From Streptomyces radicis (lineage in GTDB: Bacteria > Actinomycetota > Actinomycetes > Streptomycetales > Streptomycetaceae): DNA of 64,000 nucleotides. Shown here piece after piece: positions 32,331 through 40,457 of the stretch. Position 1 is the stretch's first letter. Every line of letters begins with the position of its first letter. The notes beneath the pieces are model-generated. The model was not told where the DNA came from and searched no databases. It saw nothing but the letters and a program-made list of their open reading frames with translations. A program made the position numbers and the translations under genes. The stretch covers positions 62,001 through 126,000 of the forward strand of contig NZ_RBDY01000009.1 in NCBI RefSeq assembly GCF_003626575.1, read 5' to 3'.

Positions 32331-33253
32331 GAGTGCTGCTTCTGGGCGCCGGCGGGTATCTGGGCCGGTTCGTGGCCGACCGGCTGCTCGCCGACCCCGC
32401 CGTCCAGCTCACCGCGCTCGGCCGGGGCGACGACGCGGATGTGCGCTTCGACCTGTCCACCGGGAGCCCTGGCGCCCTGACGCGTTTCCTCGACGCCGTC
32501 CACCCCGGCGTCGTCGTCAACTGCGCGGGCGCCATCCGCGGCACGGCGAGCGAGCTGACCCGGCACAACACCGTGGCCACCGCGACCCTGGGCGAGTCGC
32601 TGCGGCGCAGCGGGTGCCGGGCGCGGCTCGTCCACCTGGGGTGCGCCGCGGAGTACGGCCCCTCGCAGAACGGCTCGTCGATCGCCGAGGACGCGGTGGC
32701 CAGGCCGGGCGGCCCCTACGGCGTGAGCAAGCTGGCCGCGACCGAGCTCGTGCTCGGCTCGGGCCTCGACGCGATCGTGCTGCGGGTGTTCTCGCCGACC
32801 GGGCCAGGCACGCCCGCGGGGTCGCCGCTCGGGCGCCTCGCCGACTCGCTGCGCCGCGCGATGCAGCACGGCGACAGCGAGCTCAAGGTCGGCGGGCTCG
32901 GCGTGCAGCGCGACTTCGTCGACGTCCGCGACGTCGCCAGGGCCGTGCACGCGGCGACGCTGTCCGCCGCGCAGGGGGTGGTCAACATCGGCACGGGCCA
33001 CGCCGTTCGGCTGCGCGACGCCGCGAGCGCGCTGGCCAGGATCTCGGGGTACACCGGGACCCTGCACGAGCTCGACGGGCCGCCCGCGCCCCGGCACCCG
33101 GACGGCGTCGCGGTCGTTCCCTACCCGGACGGCTGCGGCGCGTGGCAGCAGGCGGACGTGCGCACCGCGCGCGACCGGCTCGGCTGGCGGGCCCGCATCG
33201 GGTTGGAGGAGTCGCTGGCCGACATCTGGATGGAGGCGGCCTGCCGGATGTGA
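32327..33253 (+). CDS. NAD-dependent epimerase/dehydratase (extended SDR)
   Basis: This 308-residue extended short-chain dehydrogenase has the Rossmann motif G-A-G-G-Y-L-G at residues 7-13, an N-C-A-G-A segment for the cofactor, and the catalytic Y-G-V-S-K (YxxxK) near residue 131, with an upstream H-L-G-C-A-A-E-Y-G in place of the usual Ser/Thr strand. The C-terminal part (Q-R-D-F-V-D-V-R-D-V-A-R-A, then G-V-V-N-I-G-T-G-H) is typical of nucleotide-sugar epimerases and dehydratases. It probably modifies a nucleotide sugar used by the upstream glycosyltransferase. The start is ATG 32327, overlapping a small coupled ORF. The third catalytic residue is unclear (Gly-Cys instead of Ser-Ser), a point worth checking. 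Confidence 0.85.
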   Translation: MRVLLLGAGGYLGRFVADRLLADPAVQLTALGRGDDADVRFDLSTGSPGALTRFLDAVHPGVVVNCAGAIRGTASELTRHNTVATATLGESLRRSGCRARLVHLGCAAEYGPSQNGSSIAEDAVARPGGPYGVSKLAATELVLGSGLDAIVLRVFSPTGPGTPAGSPLGRLADSLRRAMQHGDSELKVGGLGVQRDFVDVRDVARAVHAATLSAAQGVVNIGTGHAVRLRDAASALARISGYTGTLHELDGPPAPRHPDGVAVVPYPDGCGAWQQADVRTARDRLGWRARIGLEESLADIWMEAACRM

Positions 33254-33308
33254 GGCCGCCTCCTGGAGGGGTGGCGGCCGCCTGCCCACAGGGTGGAACG
33301 GGTGTCTC

Positions 33309-33335
33309 GGAATGGGACGGGCCGTGGCAGTGTTG
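33309..33335 (+). promoter_or_regulatory. SigR-type promoter of moeZ
   Basis: GGAAT at 33309-33313, 18 nt, then GTTG at 33332-33335. This matches the SigR consensus exactly in spacing and lies about 40 bp before the moeZ start. moeB/moeZ is reported as a SigR target in S. coelicolor. Confidence 0.75.
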
Positions 33336-33375
33336 AACCACGAAGGACTGTCCCTCAAGACCCCACGGAGTCACC

Positions 33376-34554
33376 GTGTCGCTGCCACCCCTGGTAGAGC
33401 CGGCCGCCGAGCTCACCGTCGACGAGGTCCGCAGGTATTCGCGCCATCTGATCATTCCGGACGTCGGGATGGACGGGCAGAAGCGGCTGAAGAACGCCAA
33501 GGTGCTGTGCGTGGGCGCGGGCGGCCTGGGGTCTCCCGCGCTCATGTACCTGGCCGCGGCCGGGGTCGGCACGCTCGGCATCGTCGAGTTCGACGAGGTG
33601 GACGAGTCGAACCTCCAGCGGCAGATCATCCACAGCCAGGCCGACATCGGGAAGTCCAAGGCCGTCTCGGCCAAGGAGACCGTCCTCGGCATCAACCCGT
33701 ATGTGCAGGTCGAGGTGCACGAGGAGCGCCTCGACTCCTCCAACGTCATGGAGCTGTTCGCGCGGTACGACCTGATCGTCGACGGCACCGACAACTTCGC
33801 GACCCGTTACCTGGTCAACGACGCGTGCGTGCTGCTGAACAAGCCGTATGTGTGGGGCTCCATCTACCGCTTCGACGGCCAGGCCTCGGTCTTCTGGTCC
33901 GAGCACGGCCCGTGCTACCGCTGCCTCTACCCCGAGCCCCCGCCGCCCGGCATGGTGCCCTCGTGCGCCGAGGGCGGCGTGCTCGGCGTGCTGTGCGCGT
34001 CGATCGGCTCGATCCAGGTCACCGAGGCGATCAAGGTGCTGACCGGCACGGGTGAGCCGCTGGTCGGGCGGCTGATGATCTATGACGCCCTGGAGATGAC
34101 GTACCGGCAGGTCAAGGTCCGCAAGGACCCCGACTGCGCGGTGTGCGGCGAGAGCCCCACGGTCACCGAGCTGATCGACTACGAGGCGTTCTGCGGCGTG
34201 GTCTCGGACGAGGCCCAGGCCGCCGCGGCGGGGTCCACGATCACCCCGGCGCAGCTCAAGGAGTGGATCGACGCCGACGAGAAGATCGACATCATCGACG
34301 TCCGCGAGCCCAACGAGTACGAGATCGTGTCCATCCCCGGCGCGCGGCTCGTTCCGAAGAACGAGTTCCTGATGGGCAACGCCCTCAGCGGCCTGCCGCA
34401 GGACCGGCGCATCGTCTTGCACTGCAAGACGGGTGTCCGCTCCGCGGAAGTTCTCGCGGTGCTCAAGAACGCCGGGTTCGCGGACGCGGTGCACGTGGGC
34501 GGCGGCGTCATCGGCTGGGTGAACCAGATCGAGCCGCAGAAGCCCGTCTACTGA
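33376..34554 (+). CDS. moeZ: MoeZ: E1-like adenylyltransferase/sulfurtransferase
   Basis: This 392-residue protein has an N-terminal ThiF/MoeB E1 domain (about 15-270) and a C-terminal rhodanese domain (about 285-385). The E1 part has G-A-G-G-L-G-S-P for ATP, E-F-D-E-V-D-E-S-N-L-Q-R-Q with the arginine finger, zinc cysteines in C-Y-R-C and C-A-V-C-G, and a Cys in P-S-C-A-E-G-G. The rhodanese active site is H-C-K-T-G-V-R-S. MoeZ activates and sulfurates ubiquitin-like carriers (MoaD, CysO, thioviridamide-type and thioquinolobactin-type carriers) for molybdopterin, cysteine and sulfur-containing metabolites. GTG 33376 is the start. It is preceded by a SigR-type promoter, linking it to thiol stress. 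Confidence 0.93.
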   Translation: MSLPPLVEPAAELTVDEVRRYSRHLIIPDVGMDGQKRLKNAKVLCVGAGGLGSPALMYLAAAGVGTLGIVEFDEVDESNLQRQIIHSQADIGKSKAVSAKETVLGINPYVQVEVHEERLDSSNVMELFARYDLIVDGTDNFATRYLVNDACVLLNKPYVWGSIYRFDGQASVFWSEHGPCYRCLYPEPPPPGMVPSCAEGGVLGVLCASIGSIQVTEAIKVLTGTGEPLVGRLMIYDALEMTYRQVKVRKDPDCAVCGESPTVTELIDYEAFCGVVSDEAQAAAAGSTITPAQLKEWIDADEKIDIIDVREPNEYEIVSIPGARLVPKNEFLMGNALSGLPQDRRIVLHCKTGVRSAEVLAVLKNAGFADAVHVGGGVIGWVNQIEPQKPVY

Positions 34555-34570
34555 ACACCCCGTAGGGCGG

Positions 34571-34597
34571 CCTGCGGCGCGGCTCAGCCGCCGCAGG
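34571..34597. terminator. CCTGCGGCG hairpin between convergent genes
   Basis: CCTGCGGCG (34571-34579) pairs with CGCCGCAGG (34589-34597) around a 9-nt loop. The right arm lies in the last codons of the peptidase gene. The arms carry the same CCTGCGG module that fills the array at 3948-5933. Confidence 0.65.
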
Positions 34598-36185
34598 TCA
34601 GCCCGGGCTCGGGGACCGTGCCGTCGAGCAGGTAGCGGTCGGTCACCGCGGTGACGCACGGGTCGCCGCTGCCGTAGGCGCCATGGCCCTCGCCGTCGTA
34701 GGTGAGCAGCACCCCGACGCCGTCGCCGAGCGCCTCGCGCATGCGCTCGGCGCCCGCGTAGGGCGTGGCCGGGTCGCCGGTGGTGGCGAGCAGCAGGATG
34801 GGCGCGGCGCCTTCGGCGGACACCTCGGGCCTGTCGCTCTCGCCGCTCACGGGCCAGTGGGCGCACGCCAGCACGGACCAGACCAGCTGCGGGCCGAAGA
34901 CGGGCGAGGCCGCCTCGAACTCCGCGCGGTGCTCCGCCACGTCGTCCACGGTGAGGCGGGAGGCGAAGTCGGCGCAGTTGATGGCGTTGTTGGCGGCGTG
35001 GAGGTTGCGGTAACGGCCTTGGGCGTCACGGCCGTTGTACTCCTCGGCGGCGGCGAGCAGCAGGTCGCCGCGGTCCTCGTCGAGCGCCTGGCGCAGCGCC
35101 TCGGTCAGATAGGGCCATGACGCCTCGGAGTAGAGGGCGGAGAGCAGGGCGGTCAGCGCGAGGCCCGCGGTCAGCTCGCGCTCGGTCGCGGTGGGCAGGG
35201 GGCGTGCGCGGAGCGCGTCGAAGAGGCCGTTGATGGTGTCGTACGCGGGCCGCCCGCCGTCGCCCGTGGGGCAGTCGGGTCCGGTGGCGGCGCAGTCGGC
35301 CAGGTAGTTGTCGAGGGCGAGCTGGAAGCCCTCGGCCTGGAGGAGCGCCCGCTGGGTGACGTCCCTCGTGGGGTCCACGACGGCGTCGAACACGGCGCGC
35401 CCGACGCGCTCGGGGAACAGGTGCGCGTAGACCGCGCCCAGCTTGGTGCCGTAACTGACGCCGAAGTAGTGCAGCTTCTCGTCGCCGAGCGCGGCGCGCA
35501 GCAGGTCGAGGTCGCGGGCGGCGTCGCGCGTGGTGACGTGCGGCAGCAGGCGACCGGCGTTGGCCGCGCAGTCCCTGGCGTAGTCGCGGCTGTCGGCCAG
35601 GTACGCGGACTCCTCGTCGGGCGTCAGCGGGGGGCCGTCGTCCTGCTGGCCCGCGGCGTCGATCTCGGCGTCCGAGCGGCACACCACGCCCGCGCTCTCG
35701 CCCACGCCGCGCGGGTCGAAGCTCACCAGGTCGAAGCCACCGGCGCGCAGGGCCTCGTAACGGGTGGCGGCGCGGGGGAGCGTGGCCACCCCCGAGCCGC
35801 CGGGGCCGCCGAAGTTGAACACCAGCGATCCGACCCGGTCACCCTCGGCGGTGGAACGGGCGCGGATGACCGCGATGTCGATCGTTTCGCTGCCCTCGGG
35901 GTCGGCGTAGTCGAGCGGCACCGAAAGACGCGCGCACTCCCAGCCGTCGCCCGGCGCCTCGCCCGCGCCCTGGAGCGCGCTGGGCGCGGGGCACTCGGCC
36001 CAGGTGAGGGTCTGCTCCGTGAACTCGGCGGGCAGCGCGGGCTCGTGGGCCTGCTCGGGCCCGGGCGCCGCGTCCGCCTCGGGTATCCCGAGCGCCGCGG
36101 GGGGCGCGCCGTCTCCGCTGCACGCCCCCACCGTGACCGCCATGGCCACGGCCAGGGCCGCCGCTCGTGTCCCACCCCGGCGCAT
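34584..36185 (-). CDS. Lipoprotein tripeptidyl aminopeptidase-like hydrolase
   Basis: This 533-residue exported alpha/beta-hydrolase has a basic N-terminus, hydrophobic core and lipobox V-G-A-C near residue 22. The peptidase S33 (SlpD/SlpE/Tap) plan is clear: F-N-F-G-G-P-G-G-S-G near residue 120 for the oxyanion hole, nucleophile in G-V-S-Y-G-T-K-L-G, Asp in A-T-T-G-D-P-A-T-P, and His in G-E-G-H-G-A-Y. Streptomyces members release tripeptides from extracellular peptides. ATG 36185 has GAGGGGG at 7-nt spacing; GTG 36203 is an alternative. It is a paralogue of the gene at 36608. The C-terminal C-V-T and L-T-C-G-G cysteines may form a disulfide. Confidence 0.88.
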   Translation of the reverse strand: MRRGGTRAAALAVAMAVTVGACSGDGAPPAALGIPEADAAPGPEQAHEPALPAEFTEQTLTWAECPAPSALQGAGEAPGDGWECARLSVPLDYADPEGSETIDIAVIRARSTAEGDRVGSLVFNFGGPGGSGVATLPRAATRYEALRAGGFDLVSFDPRGVGESAGVVCRSDAEIDAAGQQDDGPPLTPDEESAYLADSRDYARDCAANAGRLLPHVTTRDAARDLDLLRAALGDEKLHYFGVSYGTKLGAVYAHLFPERVGRAVFDAVVDPTRDVTQRALLQAEGFQLALDNYLADCAATGPDCPTGDGGRPAYDTINGLFDALRARPLPTATERELTAGLALTALLSALYSEASWPYLTEALRQALDEDRGDLLLAAAEEYNGRDAQGRYRNLHAANNAINCADFASRLTVDDVAEHRAEFEAASPVFGPQLVWSVLACAHWPVSGESDRPEVSAEGAAPILLLATTGDPATPYAGAERMREALGDGVGVLLTYDGEGHGAYGSGDPCVTAVTDRYLLDGTVPEPGLTCGG

Positions 36186-36267
36186 TCGCAAACCCCCTCG
36201 CACGCCACGTTCCCCTGCGAGGCTACCCGCAGGGGCGGCCGCCCCGCGCCATCACGTTCGCGAACGG

Positions 36268-36573
36268 TCAGGCGCCCGGCGGCTGTTCGCGGCCCCCGCC
36301 GCGCCGCGCGCGGCGCCAGGCGTCCTCGAACTCCGCCGCGTCGATGACGGATCCGGAGAGCCCCGGCTCGCCCGACACGTCGTCGATCGCGCCGAACGCG
36401 ATCTCGGCGAGCAGCGTTCCCCTGGAGCCGCCGTGCGCGTCGGCCCACCCGGTCCCGCCGTCGCCGAACTCCTCGACCCTGCGCGTTTCCCGGTCGTCGT
36501 CGCCGATCTCGCAGTACAGGGTGACCGGCTCGTCGGCGTGGTCGTGGTGCCAGTGGACTCTCCAGTGCCGCAT
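36268..36573 (-). CDS. DUF6881 family protein
   Basis: This 101-residue protein begins M-R-H-W-R-V-H-W-H-H-D-H and continues with E-P-V-T-L-Y-C-E-I-G-D-D-D-R-E-T-R-R-V-E-E-F, the pattern I associate with DUF6881. It appears to be a small alpha/beta cytoplasmic protein; its function is unknown. Many short proteins of this look occur near toxin-immunity loci, but no toxin lies here. ATG 36573 is exactly at the +1 predicted from TACCGT at 36580-36585, so the message is probably leaderless. It sits between two paralogous lipoprotein peptidase genes on the same strand, with 34 bp to the upstream one. Confidence 0.75.
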   Translation of the reverse strand: MRHWRVHWHHDHADEPVTLYCEIGDDDRETRRVEEFGDGGTGWADAHGGSRGTLLAEIAFGAIDDVSGEPGLSGSVIDAAEFEDAWRRARRGGGREQPPGA

Positions 36574-36579
36574 CGGACC

Positions 36580-36585
36580 ACGGTA
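36580..36585 (-). promoter_or_regulatory. -10 box TACCGT, predicted leaderless DUF6881
   Basis: TACCGT on the minus strand puts +1 exactly on the A of the ATG at 36573. It lies in the 34-bp gap after the second peptidase gene. Confidence 0.5.
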
Positions 36586-36607
36586 GTCGGGCACCGCGCC
36601 CGGGGCG

Positions 36608-38230
36608 TCAGTCGCACGTGTCGCCGTTGTCGGGGAGGTCGCCGCGCAGGAGGTAGGCGTTGGTCTTGTCGACGACGCAGTCGTTGCCGCTCGTGTACGC
36701 GCCATGGCCCTCGCCGTCGAACGTGAGGGTGACCGCCACGTCCTCGCCGCCCAGCGCCTTCTGCATGTGCTCGGTGCCCTGGAACGGGGTCGCCGGGTCG
36801 CCCGTCGTGCCGATCAGCAGCATCGTGTCGGCGCCCTCGGCCCCGACCTCGGGGTGCGGGCGGTCGCCCCGCACCGGCCAGTGCGTGCAGTTGAGCAGCG
36901 ACCAGGCCATCGCGGGGCCGAAGACCGCCGATGCGTCGTCGAACGCGTCGCGCACGCGCCGGACATCGGCATCCGTGTAGCGCTCGCTGGAGTCGGCGCA
37001 GCTGATCGCGGTGAGGGAGGACTGGAGGGTGCTGTAGGTGCCGTCGGGGTTGCGGCCGTTCATCGCGTCGCCGAGGGCCAGCAGCACGGTGCCGTCGGGG
37101 CGTTCGTCCGACAGCGCGTCGTCGAGGCCCTGGGTGAGGTAGGGCCAGAAGTCCTCGGAGTAGAGCGACTGCGCGATGCCGCCCCAGGCGAGCGACTCGG
37201 TCAGCCGCCTGTCGTCGGGGTCCTGGGTGCGCAGGGGGCGTTCGCGCAGCCGGTGCAGCAGGTCGGTCAGCCGGTCCTCGGCCTCGTCCTCGTCGTCGCC
37301 GAGGGGGCAGTTCTCGCTCTCGGCGCAGCGGTCGATGTAGGTGTCGAGAGCCAGCTGGAAGCCCTTCGTCTGGGCCAGGGCGCCCTGTTCGGTCGTGCCG
37401 GTGGGGTCGACGACGGCGTCGAAGACGGCGCGGCCGACGCGGCGCGGGAAGAGGTGCGCGTAGACGGCGCCGAGCTCGGTGCCGTAGCTGACGCCGAAGT
37501 AGTGCAGCTCGCGGTCGCCGAGCACCCGGCGCAGCAGGTCCATGTCGCGCGCGGTGGCCTCGGTGGTGAGGTGCGGCAGCAGGTCGCCCGCCGACTCCTC
37601 GCAGCCCTGGGCGAACTCGCGGAGCCGGTCGTTGAGCCGGCGCCGCTCCTTCGCGTTCTCCGGCACGGGGTCGGCCGCGAAGTAGCGGTCGAGGCCCTCG
37701 GGGTCGAGGCAGTTGACGCCCTCGCTGTCGCCGACGCCGCGCGGGTCGAAGCTGACGAGGTCGTAACGCCGGTGCAGATCGCGGTAGTCCTGGCCGAACG
37801 CGGGCAGCGTGAGAACGCCGGAGCCGCCGGGGCCGCCGAAGTTGAAGATCAGGGAGCCGATCCGGTCGTCGCCGCGCTCGTGGGCCTCCGACCTGATCAG
37901 CGCGATGTCGAGGGTGTCGCCCTCGGGGGAGCGGTAGTCCACGGGCGCCCGCATCGTCGCGCACTCCCACTCGGTGCCGTCGGGCAGCGGGCTCGGCGAC
38001 ATCTGCTCGTCGCCCTGGGACGCGTCGGGCGCCTCGCAGCGTGACCAGTCGAGGGACTGGTCGGTGAGGGAGTCGGGCAGGTCGGACGTGTCGGCGGGCT
38101 CCGACCTGGCCGCGGGCGCCGAGCCGAGGCCGCGCCCGCCGCGTTCGACCCCCGAGCACGCGGGAAGGGCCAGCAGCGCGCAGGTGGTCGCCAGGGCGGC
38201 GCAGGGGAGGGCCAGCCGGGCTCGGATCAT
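36608..38230 (-). CDS. Lipoprotein tripeptidyl aminopeptidase-like hydrolase, paralogue
   Basis: This 540-residue S33-type lipoprotein hydrolase has the lipobox L-P-A-C at about residue 25. It shares with the 34584 gene the same blocks in the same order: F-N-F-G-G-P-G-G-S-G, F-D-P-R-G-V-G, H-Y-F-G-V-S-Y-G-T-E-L-G-A-V-Y, G-T-T-G-D-P-A-T-P and G-E-G-H-G-A-Y. Ser, Asp and His are all present, so both copies look active. It should be surface-anchored and cleave short peptides from N-termini. ATG 38230 is used; ATG 38245 is in frame and also possible. The two genes probably arose by duplication, with DUF6881 between them. Confidence 0.88.
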   Translation of the reverse strand: MIRARLALPCAALATTCALLALPACSGVERGGRGLGSAPAARSEPADTSDLPDSLTDQSLDWSRCEAPDASQGDEQMSPSPLPDGTEWECATMRAPVDYRSPEGDTLDIALIRSEAHERGDDRIGSLIFNFGGPGGSGVLTLPAFGQDYRDLHRRYDLVSFDPRGVGDSEGVNCLDPEGLDRYFAADPVPENAKERRRLNDRLREFAQGCEESAGDLLPHLTTEATARDMDLLRRVLGDRELHYFGVSYGTELGAVYAHLFPRRVGRAVFDAVVDPTGTTEQGALAQTKGFQLALDTYIDRCAESENCPLGDDEDEAEDRLTDLLHRLRERPLRTQDPDDRRLTESLAWGGIAQSLYSEDFWPYLTQGLDDALSDERPDGTVLLALGDAMNGRNPDGTYSTLQSSLTAISCADSSERYTDADVRRVRDAFDDASAVFGPAMAWSLLNCTHWPVRGDRPHPEVGAEGADTMLLIGTTGDPATPFQGTEHMQKALGGEDVAVTLTFDGEGHGAYTSGNDCVVDKTNAYLLRGDLPDNGDTCD

Positions 38231-38313
38231 GAGGGGGGCTCCCATCCTTGGCGCCGACAGGTCCTTCAGGCACATCGTCGGCGCGCGCCCGACGCGTTCG
38301 CACGCGGGCGGCG

Positions 38314-39108
38314 TCAACCGGGTGACGCGCCCCCCGGCGCGAGCCAGCGCCCGCGCAGCGCGATCAGCACCGCGGCCGCCACCGCGAGCAGCACGAGCGA
38401 GACGGCGGTGGCGCCCGCGGGGTCGTCCTGGAGCAGCAGGTACACCTTGAGCGGCAGCGTCTGGGTGGCCCCTGGCAGGTTCCCCGCGAACGTGATCGTC
38501 GCCCCGAACTCCCCCAGCGCGCGCGCCCAGCACAGCGCCGCCCCCGCGGCGAGCGCCGGGCCGACCATGGGCAGGGTGACGAGCCGCAGCGTGGTCAGCG
38601 GGCCCGCGCCCATGGTGGCGGCGGCCTCCTCGTAGTGCGGCTCGAGCCCGGAGAGCGCGCCCTCGAGGCTGATCACCAGGAACGGCATCGACACGAAGAC
38701 GGCCGCGACCACCGCCCCCGCGGTCGAGAACGGCAGCCGCACGCCCAGCGACTCCAGCGGCCCGCCGAGCAGCCCACGCCGCCCGAGCCCCTGGAGCAGC
38801 GCGACCCCGGCGACCGTCGGCGGCAGCACCATCGGCAGCAGCACCAGGGAGCGCACGAGCGTCTTGCCGCGGAAGTCGGTGCGGGCCAGCAGCCAGGCCA
38901 GCGGCACGCCGAACGCCAGCGAGATCACCAGCGCCCACCCCGACACCAGCAGCGACAGGCGCAGCGCCTCGGTCACCGCGGGGTCGGTGAGCCGTTCGCC
39001 GAGACCCGACCAGGGCGCGTCGGCGACGATGCCGAGCAGCGGCGTCAGCAGGAACGCCACCCCGAACAGCGCGGGGACGGCCAGGGTGAGGGGCGGGCGG
39101 CGCCTCAC
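38314..39108 (-). CDS. modB: Molybdate ABC transporter permease
   Basis: This 264-residue permease has five to six membrane helices. The ABC-permease EAA loop is visible as Y-E-E-A-A-A-T-M-G-A-G-P-L-T-T-L-R near residue 170, and L-A-R-T-D-F-R-G-K near residue 75 is typical of ModB. It forms the membrane channel for molybdate (or tungstate) uptake with ModA. The GTG start at 39108 lies 30 bp after modA. The ATPase modC expected next is absent: the following gene is a peptidase with its own start 83 bp away. Either ModC is encoded elsewhere or another ATPase serves the complex. Confidence 0.9.
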   Translation of the reverse strand: MRRRPPLTLAVPALFGVAFLLTPLLGIVADAPWSGLGERLTDPAVTEALRLSLLVSGWALVISLAFGVPLAWLLARTDFRGKTLVRSLVLLPMVLPPTVAGVALLQGLGRRGLLGGPLESLGVRLPFSTAGAVVAAVFVSMPFLVISLEGALSGLEPHYEEAAATMGAGPLTTLRLVTLPMVGPALAAGAALCWARALGEFGATITFAGNLPGATQTLPLKVYLLLQDDPAGATAVSLVLLAVAAAVLIALRGRWLAPGGASPG

Positions 39109-39138
39109 GAGGGGCTCATGGGTGGGCTCACGAGGGGC

Positions 39139-39945
39139 TCATGGGGCGAGGAAGCCCGCGTCGTCGAGCAGCCCCTGGGCCTCGTCGCCGCTCAGCCACT
39201 CCACGAACGCGGCCGCCTCGTCGGGTCTTTCGGCGCCGTCCAGGGTGGCGGCGGGGTACTCGGCGAGGGTGTTCTGCTCCTCGGGGATCGGCACGGAGAG
39301 CACGTCGTCCCCCGCGGACGCGGCGTCGGTGACATAGACCAGGCCCGCGTCCGCCTCGCCGAGCCGCACCTTGCCCAGCACGGACCTGACGTTGGGCTCC
39401 TCGGAGTCGGGCCGCGCCTCGACGCCCGCGCGGTCGAGGATCTCGCGCCCGTAGCGGCCCGCGGGGACCTCGGGGGCGGCGAGCACGAGGTTGATGGCCG
39501 GGTCGGCCAGGTCATCGAGGGCGTCGATGCCCGCGGGGTTGTCGGGCGGGGTGACGATCGTCAGCTCGTTGCGGGCGATCACGGTGGGCTCGCCCGTCTC
39601 GCCCTCGACGCCCGCCATCGTCTCGGTGTCGGCGGTGACCAGCACGTCGGCGGGCACGCCCTGGGTGACCTGGGCGGCCAGCTCCTGGGAGCCCGCGAAC
39701 GAGAAGCGGACGGTGACGCCGGGGTTGGCCTCCTCGTAGAGCTCGCCCGCCTCCTCGAACACGTCGGTCAGCGAGGCCGCGGCCAGCACGGTCAGCGTCG
39801 TGTCGCCGCCTCCGCCGCCTCCGCCGCCTCCGCCGCCTCCCCCGCCCTCGTCGTCCGACTCGTCCGAGCCGCAGGCCGCGAGCGGCAGCGCGAGCGGCAC
39901 GAGCAGCAGTGCGGCGGCCAGGCGCCGCGGGATGCGTGTGGACAT
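39139..39945 (-). CDS. modA: Molybdate-binding lipoprotein
   Basis: This 268-residue periplasmic-type binding protein is anchored by a lipobox L-A-A-C near residue 25. The mature part starts with L-T-V-L-A-A-A-S-L-T-D-V-F, the ModA N-terminal signature, and includes F-S-F-A-G-S-Q-E-L-A-A-Q, A-D-V-L-V-T-A-D and K-V-R-L-G-E-A-D-A-G-L-V-Y-V-T-D. Between anchor and domain stands a run of 14 glycines encoded by four perfect 9-bp units. ATG 39945 is the start. It lies 24 bp after the TOBE-domain regulator and 30 bp before modB, so the three form one operon. Molybdate rather than sulfate specificity follows family features and context. Confidence 0.9.
   Translation of the reverse strand: MSTRIPRRLAAALLLVPLALPLAACGSDESDDEGGGGGGGGGGGGGGDTTLTVLAAASLTDVFEEAGELYEEANPGVTVRFSFAGSQELAAQVTQGVPADVLVTADTETMAGVEGETGEPTVIARNELTIVTPPDNPAGIDALDDLADPAINLVLAAPEVPAGRYGREILDRAGVEARPDSEEPNVRSVLGKVRLGEADAGLVYVTDAASAGDDVLSVPIPEEQNTLAEYPAATLDGAERPDEAAAFVEWLSGDEAQGLLDDAGFLAP
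39805..39846 (-). repeat. 9-bp microsatellite coding for 14 glycines
   Basis: Four perfect GCCGCCTCC units (plus strand) and a partial fifth encode poly-Gly after the ModA lipobox. Unit gain or loss keeps the frame and would only change linker length. Confidence 0.9.
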
Positions 39946-39969
39946 GTCCCGAACCCCCTCCGGGCCTCG

Positions 39970-40377
39970 TCAGGCCCTGTCGATGTGCACGCTCGTCGCC
40001 TTGACGCGGGCCACGGCCTCCATGCCGACGGCCAGGCCGAGCTCCTCGACGGCCTCGCGCGTCAGCAGCGAGACCAGCCGGTGGGGACCGGCCTGGATCT
40101 CGACCTGGGCCGCGACGTCGCCGAGCGTGACGGCGGTGATGATGCCGGGGAAGGCGTTGCGCGCGGTCGTGTAGGGCCCGTCCCGGTCGTCGCCCGTGCC
40201 GCTCGGCGCCTCGCTCGCGAGGGCGACGGCGAACGTCGCGAGGTCGGGGCCGGCTATCAGCCGCCGCCCCGCCTCGTCGCGCCGGGTGGGCAGCCGCCCG
40301 GCGTCCGCCCAGCGCCGCACCGTGTCGGGGCTCACCCCGAGCAGCCGCGCCGCCCGCCCCATGCTGTAGGACCGCAT
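39970..40377 (-). CDS. MerR-type HTH protein with molybdate-binding TOBE domain
   Basis: This 135-residue protein has a DNA-binding domain of the MerR/excisionase type (M-G-R-A-A-R-L-L-G-V-S-P-D-T-V-R-R-W, residues 6-23) and a C-terminal Mop/TOBE domain (A-R-N-A-F-P-G-I-I-T-A-V, E-A-V-E-E-L-G-L-A-V-G, A-R-V-K-A-T-S-V-H-I). Mop domains bind molybdate oligomerically, so this is the probable sensor-repressor of the mod operon. A role as molybdate store is also possible. ATG 40377 lies one base from the +1 predicted by TAATGT (40385-40390), implying a leaderless operon mRNA. modA follows after 24 bp. Confidence 0.87.
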   Translation of the reverse strand: MRSYSMGRAARLLGVSPDTVRRWADAGRLPTRRDEAGRRLIAGPDLATFAVALASEAPSGTGDDRDGPYTTARNAFPGIITAVTLGDVAAQVEIQAGPHRLVSLLTREAVEELGLAVGMEAVARVKATSVHIDRA

Positions 40378-40384
40378 GTGCGGG

Positions 40385-40390
40385 ACATTA
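40385..40390 (-). promoter_or_regulatory. -10 box TAATGT of the mod operon
   Basis: TAATGT on the minus strand predicts +1 at about 40378, adjacent to the ATG at 40377. It probably drives regulator, modA and modB together. Confidence 0.45.
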
Positions 40391-40457
40391 GGCGCTCAAG
40401 GCTCGCAGGCACAAGGGGACTCCGGATCCACGGCTGGCAACTGCGATCCCTGAGGCG

